From NCBI GenBank assembly GCA_021789895.1, contig JAJYIU010000008.1, positions 1-64,000 of the forward strand: DNA of 64,000 bases. Reading direction: 5' to 3'. The notes below the pieces were generated by a model. The model searched no databases. It worked only from the letters and a program-made list of their open reading frames with translations, and was not told where the DNA came from. A program made the translations under genes and the position numbers. Source of the DNA: Acidobacteriota bacterium. Lineage in GTDB: Bacteria > Acidobacteriota > Terriglobia > Terriglobales > SCQP01. This document shows positions 26,889 to 35,639 of this stretch, piece by piece (within the stretch, counting starts at the first letter, position 1; each line of letters opens with the position of its first letter).

Positions 26889-29183
26889 ATGCATCCCGGG
26901 ATGGACCGCATACAACTGAAAACCAATCCGCACCTGCATATCATTTCGCATTCGCGCACGGTGTGGATTTCCGACCGCGACGGCTGGATGAGCGATCACC
27001 ATTTCCACGGTCTTTTTCTGCACGATACTCGCCTGCTTTCGCATTATTTATGGAAGCTCAACGGCGATTTGTATTGCGTCGAATTGAGCGGGGTGCGCCA
27101 GCATTCGCAGCTCGCCTACTATATCGCCGCCCCGCGCCGCCTGACTGAAGCCTATTCCGGCAAGGATCACGCCCGCAGCGCCGGCGGCGATACGGAAGAA
27201 AACCTGGAGCTGACGCTGGCCACTCTGCTCAGCGACGGCTTTCATCAGGATGCCGAATTTTGCAACTACACCCTCCAGCCGCAGCCGATCGCGCTGGAAA
27301 TTCAATATGACGCCGACTTCGCCGACTTGCGCGAGGTGATTGACGATCGCCGGCAGCAGCGCGGACGATTGAGCGCCGCGGTGGAGCGCGGCGCCGGCGA
27401 GTTGCGCATCGGCTGGCATTACCGCGCCCATCACTGGCATGGCATCCATCGCCGCGAGCTCGACCGCGGCTTTGAGTTGCGCTTCCACGGCTTATGGGGC
27501 GAATGGCGGGCCGACCGCCGCCGCCTGCGCCTGAGCGCCATCTTGCAGCCCGGCGAGCGCCGCCATCTCTGCATCGAATCGCGGGCGCGGATCGAGCGCC
27601 AGTGGCAGGCGCCGGTGTACGGCTGCTTCGAATTTTATGGCGGCGCCGGCGCGCGCGACCGGCAGCGGCAAAGCTTCTATGCCCACGCCGCCCAGCCGCC
27701 CCAGCCGCGTTCGCGCCGCAATGAGCTGGAGCGCGCCTATGCGCGCGCGCTCGACGATCTCGCTTCGCTGCATCTGCCGGAATTCGATCGTGGACCCAAC
27801 GCCTGGGTACCCGCAGCCGGCGTACCCAACTACCTCACCTTGTTCGGCCGCGACAGCCTGACCGTGGCTTGGCAAGCCGCGCTCGCCGGCTGGGGCATGA
27901 TGCGCGGCGCGCTGCGCTGCGTCGCCGAACTGCAGGGCAAGCAGCGCAACGATTGGCGCGACGAGCTGCCCGGCCGCATGCCCCACGAAACCCACACCGG
28001 CCCGCTCTCGGTGCTGGATTACATCCCCCTCGGGCGATATTACGGCGAATTCACCAGCACTCCGTTTTTTCCGGTGGTGCTCTCGGAGTATTACCACTGG
28101 AGCGGCGATCGCGCCGGCCTGCAGCAACTGCTGCCCTCCGCCCAGGGCTGCCTGGAATGGCTGCGACGCTATGGCGACCTGGATGGGGACGGGCTCTATG
28201 AATACCAAACCCGCTCCCGCCAGGGGGTGGCCAATCAGGCCTGGAAAGATTCCGGCGACGCCATCGTCTGGCCCGACGGCCGCGTCGCCGAACCTCCTCT
28301 GGGGACCTGCGAGCAGCAGGGTTTTGCCTACGAAGCCTGGCTGCGCGCCGCCGAGCTGCTTTGGATGTCTGGCGAGCGCGGGCAGGCGTTGCGCGCCTTC
28401 CGCCACGCCCGCGACCTGAAAGCCCGCTTCAATGACGCCTTCTGGATGGAAGACGAGCAGTTTTATGCCCTGGCGCTCGATCGCCGCAAGCGCCAGATCC
28501 GTTCGATCGCCAGCAATGCCGGCGACGCGCTCGCTACCGGCATCATCGCCGGCGAGCGCAGCGAACCCGTCGTCGAGCGCCTCTTCTCCGACGAGCTCTA
28601 TTCCGGCTGGGGCGTCCGCACACTTTCGAACCGTCACCCCGCTTTCAACCCTTACAGCTATCATCGCGGCTCGGTCTGGCCGGCGGAAAACGCCGCCATC
28701 ATGGTCGGCCTGCGCCGCTACGGCTATTACGAACAGCTCCAGCGCCTGGCCGCCGGGCTGCTCGACATTACCGCCATCTTCGAACACCGCCGCCTGCCCG
28801 AGGTCTTCAGCGGACACGCCCGCGACCGCCGCCATCCCTTCCCCGCCGTCTATCCCCGCGCCTGCTCGCCCCAGGCCTGGTCGGCGAGCGCCATCATTCT
28901 CAGCGTGCAAATGCTGCTCGGGCTTTATCCTTACGCCCCCGCCGCCCTCCTCTTCCTCGATCCCGCCCTCCCCGCCTGGCTGCCCGAGCTGGAGCTATAC
29001 CATCTCCACGTCGGCGCCGCCGAGGTCAGCCTGCGCTTCGAGCGCGGCGAAGACGGCCGCACGCATTATCAGGTGCTCGATCAGCGCGGCAAGCTCCGCC
29101 TCATCCGCCAGCCTTCGCCCTGGTCCGTCACCACCACGCCCTGGGAGCGGCTGGAAGACCTGATCGAATCCCTCGCCGCCTGA
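26889..29183 (+). CDS. glycogen debranching enzyme (amylo-alpha-1,6-glucosidase)
   Basis: 764 residues in the GDE_N_bis plus amylo-alpha-1,6-glucosidase arrangement. The N-terminal domain has the typical beginning RTVWISDRDGWMSDHHFHGL, followed by FLHDTRLLSHYLW. The (alpha/alpha)6 catalytic half shows YLTLFGRDSLTVAWQAAL, GRMPHETHTGPL, WKDSGDAIVWPDG, RTLSNRHPAFNPYSYHRGSV and PRACSPQAWSA. It hydrolyses alpha-1,6 branches of glycogen or acts on related oligosaccharides. The ATG (MHPGMDRIQ) is 8 bases downstream of a GGAGACGCG stretch. A glycosyltransferase gene follows. Confidence 0.87.
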   Translation: MHPGMDRIQLKTNPHLHIISHSRTVWISDRDGWMSDHHFHGLFLHDTRLLSHYLWKLNGDLYCVELSGVRQHSQLAYYIAAPRRLTEAYSGKDHARSAGGDTEENLELTLATLLSDGFHQDAEFCNYTLQPQPIALEIQYDADFADLREVIDDRRQQRGRLSAAVERGAGELRIGWHYRAHHWHGIHRRELDRGFELRFHGLWGEWRADRRRLRLSAILQPGERRHLCIESRARIERQWQAPVYGCFEFYGGAGARDRQRQSFYAHAAQPPQPRSRRNELERAYARALDDLASLHLPEFDRGPNAWVPAAGVPNYLTLFGRDSLTVAWQAALAGWGMMRGALRCVAELQGKQRNDWRDELPGRMPHETHTGPLSVLDYIPLGRYYGEFTSTPFFPVVLSEYYHWSGDRAGLQQLLPSAQGCLEWLRRYGDLDGDGLYEYQTRSRQGVANQAWKDSGDAIVWPDGRVAEPPLGTCEQQGFAYEAWLRAAELLWMSGERGQALRAFRHARDLKARFNDAFWMEDEQFYALALDRRKRQIRSIASNAGDALATGIIAGERSEPVVERLFSDELYSGWGVRTLSNRHPAFNPYSYHRGSVWPAENAAIMVGLRRYGYYEQLQRLAAGLLDITAIFEHRRLPEVFSGHARDRRHPFPAVYPRACSPQAWSASAIILSVQMLLGLYPYAPAALLFLDPALPAWLPELELYHLHVGAAEVSLRFERGEDGRTHYQVLDQRGKLRLIRQPSPWSVTTTPWERLEDLIESLAA

Positions 29184-29306
29184 GCCGGCGCAATATCTCA
29201 GCCGGCGGTGGACGAGCAATTTGAGATCGTCAGGCCGCATCCCTTTCTTGCGAACGGCTTTCCGGAAATGTTCCACTGGCCGGGCATTCGGGTATATTGC
29301 TGCGCA

Positions 29307-30488
29307 GTGGCTACTGCATCCGGATTAAAAAAAATCGCCCTGCTCTACTTCGACGCCGGCGGAGGACACCGCGCCGCCGCCCAGGCGCTCCAGCGCGCCA
29401 TCGCGCTCCAGCAGCGGCCTTGGGACGTATGCCTGGTCAATCTCCAGGAAATTCTGCTCCCACTCGATCCCTTCCGCCGCCTCTTGGGCCTCAATCTTCA
29501 GGAGATCTATAACCAGCTTCTGCGCCGCGGCTTTACCTTGGGCGCGCCCCAGTTGCTCAAGCTGCTGCACGGCCTTATACGCCTGCGGCATCGCGCCCTG
29601 GTCCAATGTCTGGGGACTTATTGGCAGGCCCGTCCCTTCGATCTGGTAGTTTCGCTGGTGCCCAATTTCAATCGCGCCATACACCAGAGCGTCCGCCAGG
29701 CCATGCCCGGGGTTCCCAGCGTGACCATCCTCACCGACCTTGCCGATTATCCGCCGCATTTCTGGATCGAGCCCGATACTCCCGCCGTCATCTGCGGCAC
29801 CCCATGCGCCGCCGCCCAGGCCGCCGCCGTCGGCCTGCCGCCGGAGCGGATCTACACCGTTTCCGGAATGATCCTCGACCCGCGGCTCTACGACGGCGAT
29901 GAAACCGCCACGGCACCGCGCTCTAAACAGAGCGAAGTGCGTGCCGAGCTCGGGCTTCAACCCAGCCTCGCCACCGCGCTGGTGCTATTTGGCGGCTTCG
30001 GCTCCAATCTCATGCTGACCATCGTCCGCCGGCTGCGCCGCGCCCGACTTCCGCTGCAGCTCATCCTCGTTTGCGGGCATAATGCCCGGCTCGAGCGCCG
30101 CCTGCGGCGGCTGGCCGTCCGCAGTCCTATGCCGATGCGCGTCGAAGGTTTCTCGCGCGATATCCCCCTCCTCATGGCCGCCGCCGATTTCATGATTGGC
30201 AAACCCGGCCCGGGCAGCCTGAGCGAGGCGGTGCGCTCCCGCCTGCCGCTCATCGTCATGTCGAACGCCTGGACGCTCCCGCAAGAACGCTATAACGCCG
30301 CATGGATTCGCGAACATGAATTGGGCCTGGTGGTGCGCTCATTTCGCCGGATCGCGCCCGCGGCCCGCCGCCTGCTCGACGAAAATGAACGTGCCCGCAT
30401 GCGCGCCCGCGCCGCCGCGTTCGACAACCGTGCGGTCTGGGAAATCCCCGAAATCCTCGCCCGCCGGCTGGCATCCGTTGATGGCTGA
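29307..30488 (+). CDS. MGDG-synthase-like (GT28) glycosyltransferase
   Basis: 393 residues from a GTG (VATASGLKKIALLYFDAGGG). YFDAGGGHRAAAQAL is the N-terminal signature of monogalactosyldiacylglycerol synthase/MurG-type enzymes; VVSLVPNFNRAIHQ, VTILTDLADYPPHFW and the donor-site motif FMIGKPGPGSLSEAVRS with NAWTLPQERYNA follow. They transfer a sugar from UDP-sugar to a lipid acceptor. The open frame extends upstream to a GTG at 29208, but homology starts at the later GTG; neither has a strong ribosome binding site. It follows the debranching enzyme closely. Confidence 0.8.
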   Translation: MATASGLKKIALLYFDAGGGHRAAAQALQRAIALQQRPWDVCLVNLQEILLPLDPFRRLLGLNLQEIYNQLLRRGFTLGAPQLLKLLHGLIRLRHRALVQCLGTYWQARPFDLVVSLVPNFNRAIHQSVRQAMPGVPSVTILTDLADYPPHFWIEPDTPAVICGTPCAAAQAAAVGLPPERIYTVSGMILDPRLYDGDETATAPRSKQSEVRAELGLQPSLATALVLFGGFGSNLMLTIVRRLRRARLPLQLILVCGHNARLERRLRRLAVRSPMPMRVEGFSRDIPLLMAAADFMIGKPGPGSLSEAVRSRLPLIVMSNAWTLPQERYNAAWIREHELGLVVRSFRRIAPAARRLLDENERARMRARAAAFDNRAVWEIPEILARRLASVDG

Positions 30489-30653
30489 CTGAAGACAACC
30501 TAACGCAAGGCGCGAAATTGGCCCCGCCTGCACTCTGGAATTCAGATTGCAGTCTCGATTCCCATCTTGCGCTTAACGCCGCAGCGGGGAGCCGGCGGCC
30601 TCGCTGCGGCGGCGGGCGGCCTGCCGGTTAGCGCCCATTGGCAAAGGTGATCT

Positions 30654-32384
30654 ATGCGTTCTATGCGCCTGTTGTGCCTGGTCTTGGCGTCTGGCCTGTT
30701 ACCCGCGTTGGGGGCGATGCCGCGTGCCGCCGGCACCTCCCGTGCGCCGGCGGGCGCGGCCCTCAGCGCCCGCGAGGTCGTTGCCGCGATGGCCGGCCAC
30801 GAGGCGAATCTGGTGCGGCGCATGCGCAAATTTCATCCTATTGTCGAAACTTACGTTCAGAATACCCACCTCGATCCCGTGCTGGGCCTGGTGCCGGTGA
30901 TGGACCACTACTACCTCGGCCAGCTCAATTACCAGGGCGATACGCGCGACACCTCGTATTTGAAAAAGAAGCCGCACGGCCTCGCCCACGACCTGATCGT
31001 CGGACCCTTTGCCGCCACCGCCGGCGGGCTGGCGCATTTCTACTCGATGCACTTTCACTCCGCCGGCTTCGTGGCGATGCTGTTTCCCGACGCGCGCGGC
31101 TTCGATGCCAGCCGCTACCGCTTTCAATTCGTGCGGCGGCAATTCCTCGGCAGCGTGCTTTGCTACGCCTTCAACGTCCAGCCGCGCCGCCGCCACAGCG
31201 GGGCCTTCATCGGCCGCATCTGGATCGAAGCGCGGCACGATCACCTGGTGCGCTTCAACGGCGCCTTTCTCGGCGGCGGCTATTTTCATTTCGACAGTTG
31301 GCGCGCGAACGTGCGCCCCGGCTCCTGGCTGCCGGTCTTCGTGTACAGCGAGGAATCCGATGTCTCCGGCACCAGCCTGTTCGGCCTCGCCGGCCATACC
31401 CGCTTTATGGCCGAGACCCATCTCTGGGGCTATGGACTGCAGCCGCAGCGGCTCTCCACCTCGGCGGAGATACAGGTCGCGGGCTCGGTGCGCGATGCCA
31501 GCTCCGGACGCCAGTCGCCGCTCGCCTCCGAGCGCGCCTGGCAGCGCCAGGCGGAAAACAACGTGCTGCAGCGCCTCTGGCGCGCCGGCATGCTGGCCCC
31601 GCCCGGCCCGGTGGATAAGGTTCTCGAGACCGTGGCCAACAATCTGGAAATCACCAACCAGCTCAATATCGCGCCGCCGGTGCGCTGCCGCGTGCTGCTG
31701 GTCTCGCCGCTGGTTTCGTTCAACATCGGCCACACCATCGTGCTCAGCCGCGGGCTGATTGACGTGCTGCCCGACGAAGCCTCGCTGGCGATGATGATCT
31801 CCCGCGGCCTCGCCGCGATTGCCAAAGACATCGCCATCGACACCCGCTTCGCCTTCTATGACCGCATGCTGGTGCCGAACGATCACTTGCTCCAGGCGCT
31901 GCAGCTCGGCTATACCCCGGACCAGGAAGCCATCGTCGAGCAGGAAGCGATCAAGCTCATCTACCACTCGCCCTACCGGAATCAGTTGAGTTCGGCCGGC
32001 CTGTTTTTGGAAGCGCTGCAGGCGCGCGCCGCCGCGCTGCCGCACCTGATGAGCATGAGCTTCTGGGGCAACCCGCTGATCGAGGGCGGCTATGCCACCG
32101 GCCTGGCCGCTTTCCAGGCCCCACGCCTGAATTTTGCCGCCCTCAACCAGATCGAGGCGCTGCCGCTCGGCAGCCGGCTCAAGGTCAATCCCTGGTCCGA
32201 CGCGGTTTCCATGCTGCACACGCCGCCCATCACCATCACCTCGGCGGCGGAAAAAATGCCCTTCCAGGTCACCCCCCAGCACCCTTACCTCCACCGCCTC
32301 GACGACGCCGCCCAGCTCGCCGCCCAAACCGCCATCCCGGCGCCGGCCGCCGCCCAATCGGCCGCCGGCAGCCACCGGCCCTAA
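30654..32384 (+). CDS. M48-like exported protein lacking the zinc motif
   Basis: 576 residues with signal peptide (MRSMRLLCLVLASGLLPALG). The N-terminal 250 residues form an unnamed beta-rich domain (VETYVQNTHLDPVLGLVPV, PGSWLPVFVYSEESD). The C-terminal half aligns by eye with M48 peptidases: VSFNIGHTIVLSRGLIDVLP, then the helix that should hold HExxH reads MISRGLAAIAKDIAIDTRFA, and the downstream Glu-Ala-Asp region reads VEQEAIKLIY. The zinc ligands are therefore missing and it is probably a non-peptidase. ATG with AAGGTGAT upstream. It faces a catalytic M48 protein across a VapC relic. Confidence 0.75.
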   Translation: MRSMRLLCLVLASGLLPALGAMPRAAGTSRAPAGAALSAREVVAAMAGHEANLVRRMRKFHPIVETYVQNTHLDPVLGLVPVMDHYYLGQLNYQGDTRDTSYLKKKPHGLAHDLIVGPFAATAGGLAHFYSMHFHSAGFVAMLFPDARGFDASRYRFQFVRRQFLGSVLCYAFNVQPRRRHSGAFIGRIWIEARHDHLVRFNGAFLGGGYFHFDSWRANVRPGSWLPVFVYSEESDVSGTSLFGLAGHTRFMAETHLWGYGLQPQRLSTSAEIQVAGSVRDASSGRQSPLASERAWQRQAENNVLQRLWRAGMLAPPGPVDKVLETVANNLEITNQLNIAPPVRCRVLLVSPLVSFNIGHTIVLSRGLIDVLPDEASLAMMISRGLAAIAKDIAIDTRFAFYDRMLVPNDHLLQALQLGYTPDQEAIVEQEAIKLIYHSPYRNQLSSAGLFLEALQARAAALPHLMSMSFWGNPLIEGGYATGLAAFQAPRLNFAALNQIEALPLGSRLKVNPWSDAVSMLHTPPITITSAAEKMPFQVTPQHPYLHRLDDAAQLAAQTAIPAPAAAQSAAGSHRP

Positions 32385-32403
32385 GCTGGGGTTGGGACCC
32401 CCT

Positions 32404-32562
32404 AATTCCCGCGCCCGGCTGGAACAGCTTGGCACGCCCACCGGCGGCAATGATCTATTCATCGCCGCCCAGGCGTTAGCGTTCCATTGCGTCCTGATTA
32501 CGGATAACGAGGCGGAATTCGCACGCATCGAGGGTCTTCCGCTTGCGAATTGGTTACAGCAG
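32404..32562 (+). pseudogene. VapC (PIN-domain toxin) C-terminal remnant
   Basis: The frame reads NSRARLEQLGTPTGGNDLFI then AAQALAFHCVLITDNEAEFA, ending EGLPLANWLQQ. This is the last third of a VapC ribonuclease, with the conserved G-x-N-D-x-x-I-A-A active-site segment and the Thr/Asn-Asp-x-x-E-F end. The N-terminal two thirds, including the first catalytic Asp, and the VapB antitoxin are absent: the sequence before it is the end of the M48-like gene. The frame runs on without a stop past the relic. Confidence 0.75.
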
Positions 32563-32631
32563 CCATGCAAGCGCAATCGGCCGTCCATGGCTGCACCGCC
32601 GCAGCCGAGACGCATCATCACCTGCTTGAAA

Positions 32632-34476
32632 TCAGCCGCTGCGCTTCTCCATTCGCTTTTTCGCCTGTTCCCGCTGGTACGCCGCTTCCATCTCCCCCGC
32701 CGCCGCGGCAATTGCCGCCGGATACAGCGCCTGCCGCCACGCTGCATTCAGCCATTGCGGTGACTCCCGCCGCACCGCGGCCCAATCTTCGATCGCGGCC
32801 CGGGTTTGGCGCCGCTCCCATTCCGCCAGCGTGAGTCCGGCGGAGGGGGTGTTCATCACGTCGCCGACGGTCGCGGGAATCTTTTGGAAATCTTCCGGCT
32901 TCGCCTTGCCCTGGGCTAATGCGACCCACTCCAGCATGTTTTGCAGCTCCGCGTTGCCCGAATCGTAATTCAGGCTGGCGCGCAAGATCGTCTCCGCCTG
33001 GCGATACCGGCCGGCGCGGAAATACCACCAGCCCAGGCGCGTGAGCGCCGCGGCCGGCCAAGCGCCGCCGGCTGCAAGCGCCGGCGGCTGCTGCCGGCCT
33101 GCCGCCAGCATTTGCAACCCGCTCCGCTCCACGGCAATGGCGGATTGCGGTAGCCCGCTCCCGTTGGCCAGCTTTGCCTTGGCCGGCGGCAGCGCGCGCC
33201 CGAATTCGGCCGCCGCCGTCGCCGGATTCACGTTGGCCAAGGCATCGGCCAGATCCTGCAGCTCGCGCGGGCCGGCCGCCTGCAGATGCAGATTGAGCAA
33301 TTTTTCGAATAAGCCGGCGGCTTGCGCAAAATCGGCCAGCGCGAATTTCGCCCGCCCGGCAGTGGAGAGCGCGCCGGCATCGGCGGGAGCGATCAGCAGC
33401 GCCACCGCCGCGCTCGCGGCCGCGCCGGTAAAGTCGCGGGCGCGGTAAGCATCGGCAGCTTGAGCGGCGCTTGATAATTCAGCCTTCGCCGCCTCGCCAG
33501 CGCCGGTTTGCTGCAATCGTTTCACCGCCGCCGCAGCGCCGCTGGCGTTCCCCAGGGCCGCCTGGGCCCAGGCCTCGAGTTTCAGCGATTCCGGCCGTGC
33601 CGGATTGGCCGCCAGCCGGGCCTCTTCCTCTGCCGCCAAGCGGGCATATTGATGGCGATGGAAGAGCTCCGGCGCGCCGGCGTCAATCCAGGATTCGACC
33701 GCGCCGGCGGCCAGCCGGCCGCGCTGCAAAAGCGCCTGAAAACTGGATCGCGCGGCGGGCTGGCCCAAGGCGAATTGGGCTTCGCATTCAGCCGCCAGCG
33801 CCGGGCCAAAGTCCGGCGCCAGCCGGAGCGAGCTTCGCGCCAGCGCCAGCGCCCGGATAAACTTGCCTGCCTGTATCGCCGCCTGGCTTCGCCGCCCCAG
33901 GAAGATATAGCGCACCGCCAACGCCCGCTCCGGCGCCGCAGCCAGGGCCGGGTTGCTGGCGATCAGCCGCTGGATCTGTTCGATCCGCTCCGCCGTCGCC
34001 GGGTGAGTTTGGAAATATCCGGTCAAAACTTCCGCCGCTACCCGCGAGAGCTCTTCCACCGGCGTTCCCGGCGCCGGCCGGCGCTCCGGATCCAGACGCT
34101 CGAACATCCGGAAGGCCTGAATCGCGCCTTGGGCCGAGTAGCCCGCCTGCGCCGCCAATCGCACCCCTTCGCGGTCGGCTTCCAACTCCTGGTCTTTGCT
34201 GTAGCCGGCTTGAAACACCGCGACCGGCATCGCCGCCAGGCCGCCCAGCGGAATGTGGCGCAGCACGGCTTCGGTTTGCAGCCGCTCGGCACAGTGATAG
34301 TGGTCAATGTGCTCGATCTCGTGCCCGAGCACGTCGGCCAACTCATCTTCCGACTTCATCCGCGCGATCAGCCCGGCGCCGATGAAGACGTGCCCGCCCG
34401 GCAGCGCGAAGGCATTGATGAAGTTCCCGTCGGGTATGTAATGAAATTGGTAAGGCAGCTTGCGGCGGGCGTGCAT
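32632..34476 (-). CDS. M48 family metallopeptidase with C-terminal TPR-like repeats, N-terminus disrupted
   Basis: 614 residues. The protease domain begins at once: LPYQFHYIPDGNFINAFALP, then VLGHEIEHIDHYHCAERLQT with HExxH, and KDQELEADREGVRLAAQAGY with the third zinc ligand Glu. About 400 residues of Ala-rich helical repeats (TPR-like) follow, as in BepA/YfgC. A membrane or periplasmic quality-control protease is expected. Odd: no signal peptide and no lead-in helix. A twin-arginine-like leader MQRRRFLTSLLAGGAG starts upstream at 34598 but in another frame. ATG 34476 has AAGGACG upstream, so truncated cytosolic translation is possible. Confidence 0.78.
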   Translation of the reverse strand: MHARRKLPYQFHYIPDGNFINAFALPGGHVFIGAGLIARMKSEDELADVLGHEIEHIDHYHCAERLQTEAVLRHIPLGGLAAMPVAVFQAGYSKDQELEADREGVRLAAQAGYSAQGAIQAFRMFERLDPERRPAPGTPVEELSRVAAEVLTGYFQTHPATAERIEQIQRLIASNPALAAAPERALAVRYIFLGRRSQAAIQAGKFIRALALARSSLRLAPDFGPALAAECEAQFALGQPAARSSFQALLQRGRLAAGAVESWIDAGAPELFHRHQYARLAAEEEARLAANPARPESLKLEAWAQAALGNASGAAAAVKRLQQTGAGEAAKAELSSAAQAADAYRARDFTGAAASAAVALLIAPADAGALSTAGRAKFALADFAQAAGLFEKLLNLHLQAAGPRELQDLADALANVNPATAAAEFGRALPPAKAKLANGSGLPQSAIAVERSGLQMLAAGRQQPPALAAGGAWPAAALTRLGWWYFRAGRYRQAETILRASLNYDSGNAELQNMLEWVALAQGKAKPEDFQKIPATVGDVMNTPSAGLTLAEWERRQTRAAIEDWAAVRRESPQWLNAAWRQALYPAAIAAAAGEMEAAYQREQAKKRMEKRSG

Positions 34477-34668
34477 CGTCCTTTCCAAAGCTCACCGACC
34501 AGGCTTGCGGGCGGCCGGTGCCGGGGAGCGCCAGGACCCAGACCCGCTTTCCCTGCTCCGCCAGCCAGCAGCGAAGTGAGAAATCGGCGGCGTTGCATGA
34601 AGGTCTCGCTTCACAAGCAAACAACTGGCGCTGTCCCGCCGGATTCTGCCTGCCTTTACAATACCTGC

Positions 34669-34860
34669 ATGGGCTGGGGTAAAGGCAAAAGCGACAAGGG
34701 AATAACGCGCGGCCACAGCCGCCAGGACAACTGGCTCTTTCACCAGGAAGAGAAACTTGCGGGACGACGCCGGCGGCGTCTGGAAAAATCCCAGGCCGAA
34801 CGGCAGGCGCGGCACGCGGCCTCAATCCGGCCAAGTGATTCCGCCCGGGATAGACGTTAA
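34669..34860 (+). CDS. small basic protein, hypothetical
   Basis: 63 residues: MGWGKGKSDKGITRGHSRQD, then NWLFHQEEKLAGRRRRR and a basic tail. Highly charged, probably unstructured or nucleic-acid binding. No clear ribosome binding site. The opposite strand is also open, and the neighbouring leader of the M48 gene is divergent, so coding status is uncertain. Confidence 0.35.
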   Translation: MGWGKGKSDKGITRGHSRQDNWLFHQEEKLAGRRRRRLEKSQAERQARHAASIRPSDSARDRR

Positions 34861-35027
34861 GCCTATTCCTACAAGGCAATTAGGCAGGAATCGTTCCGCC
34901 CTGAATCGGCGTGTCTTGATGGCGAACATTCCGGCTGCTTTCCGGGGAACCGCGGCACCCTCCGCGGCATCTTTGAAGTGGCGCATTTCTCCGCGCCGGC
35001 GCGACAGCCGGTCAAAGGAGCTTGCAT

Positions 35028-35429
35028 ATGTTTACCTTCGGCGATACCCCGTTTCTGCTGGATTTACACGATCTGCACCTGCTGCTGCATCTGCCGGAAA
35101 TGCTGGAGAGCTGGCGCAAGGGCGGACTGCCGGGATTCAAAACGAAGCTCTTCGAGTTTAAGGACGAACTCAATCCGCACAATCGCAAAGTGCTGGAAGA
35201 TTATATGGCCTTGCATCAGCGGCATGAGAAATCCCTCGGCGACTGGCTCTGCGGTACGGCGATCATGAATCGCGAGACGACGCGTGAGCACGAGGCCAGG
35301 GTGCGGGAAATGCACGAGCTCAGCCCGCGGGACCGGAAATGGCTGAAGCAGATCGGCATCGAGCCGCCCGCATTTTTCCGGCGCGCTCGCCACTCCAGCC
35401 GCGATGCCGCTCCGGAAACGATCAAATAG
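35028..35429 (+). CDS. hypothetical protein, helical, 133 residues
   Basis: Begins MFTFGDTPFLLDLHDLHLLL and continues with charged helices (LPGFKTKLFEFKDELNPHNR, RETTREHEARVREMHELSP, PRDRKWLKQIGIEPPAFF). No family recognised. The ATG has GGAG 7 bases upstream, and a terminator-like hairpin follows the stop, supporting a real single-gene unit. Confidence 0.6.
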   Translation: MFTFGDTPFLLDLHDLHLLLHLPEMLESWRKGGLPGFKTKLFEFKDELNPHNRKVLEDYMALHQRHEKSLGDWLCGTAIMNRETTREHEARVREMHELSPRDRKWLKQIGIEPPAFFRRARHSSRDAAPETIK

Positions 35430-35470
35430 CTCGCCGGCGCTTGGATTGCATTCCGGTTCATCCCCAAACG

Positions 35471-35491
35471 AACCGGCAGCGCGGTTTTTTT
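35471..35491 (+). terminator. candidate intrinsic terminator
   Basis: AACCG, loop GCAGCG, CGGTT, followed by a run of T (35485-35491). A competing stem CCGGTTC/GAACCGG lies just upstream and shares bases. It follows the 35028-35429 gene by 41 bases. Confidence 0.45.
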
Positions 35492-35639
35492 AATGCTGGA
35501 ATCTTCGCCCCGCCGCATGCTATACCCAGGCCGATAACGCATATTTGCCTTTGTTTTTCGCCGTCACGCCGGCCGGCACGGCTTAGAGCGTAGCCGCCGG
35601 GATTGCGCCGGAAAATTTCCGGCGTTATGGAGGCTCGCG

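Noticed and set aside
30699-32747. 682-codon minus-strand frame opposite the M48-like gene
   Set aside because: Shadow frame; it also spans the VapC relic and part of the next gene, with no recognisable domain.
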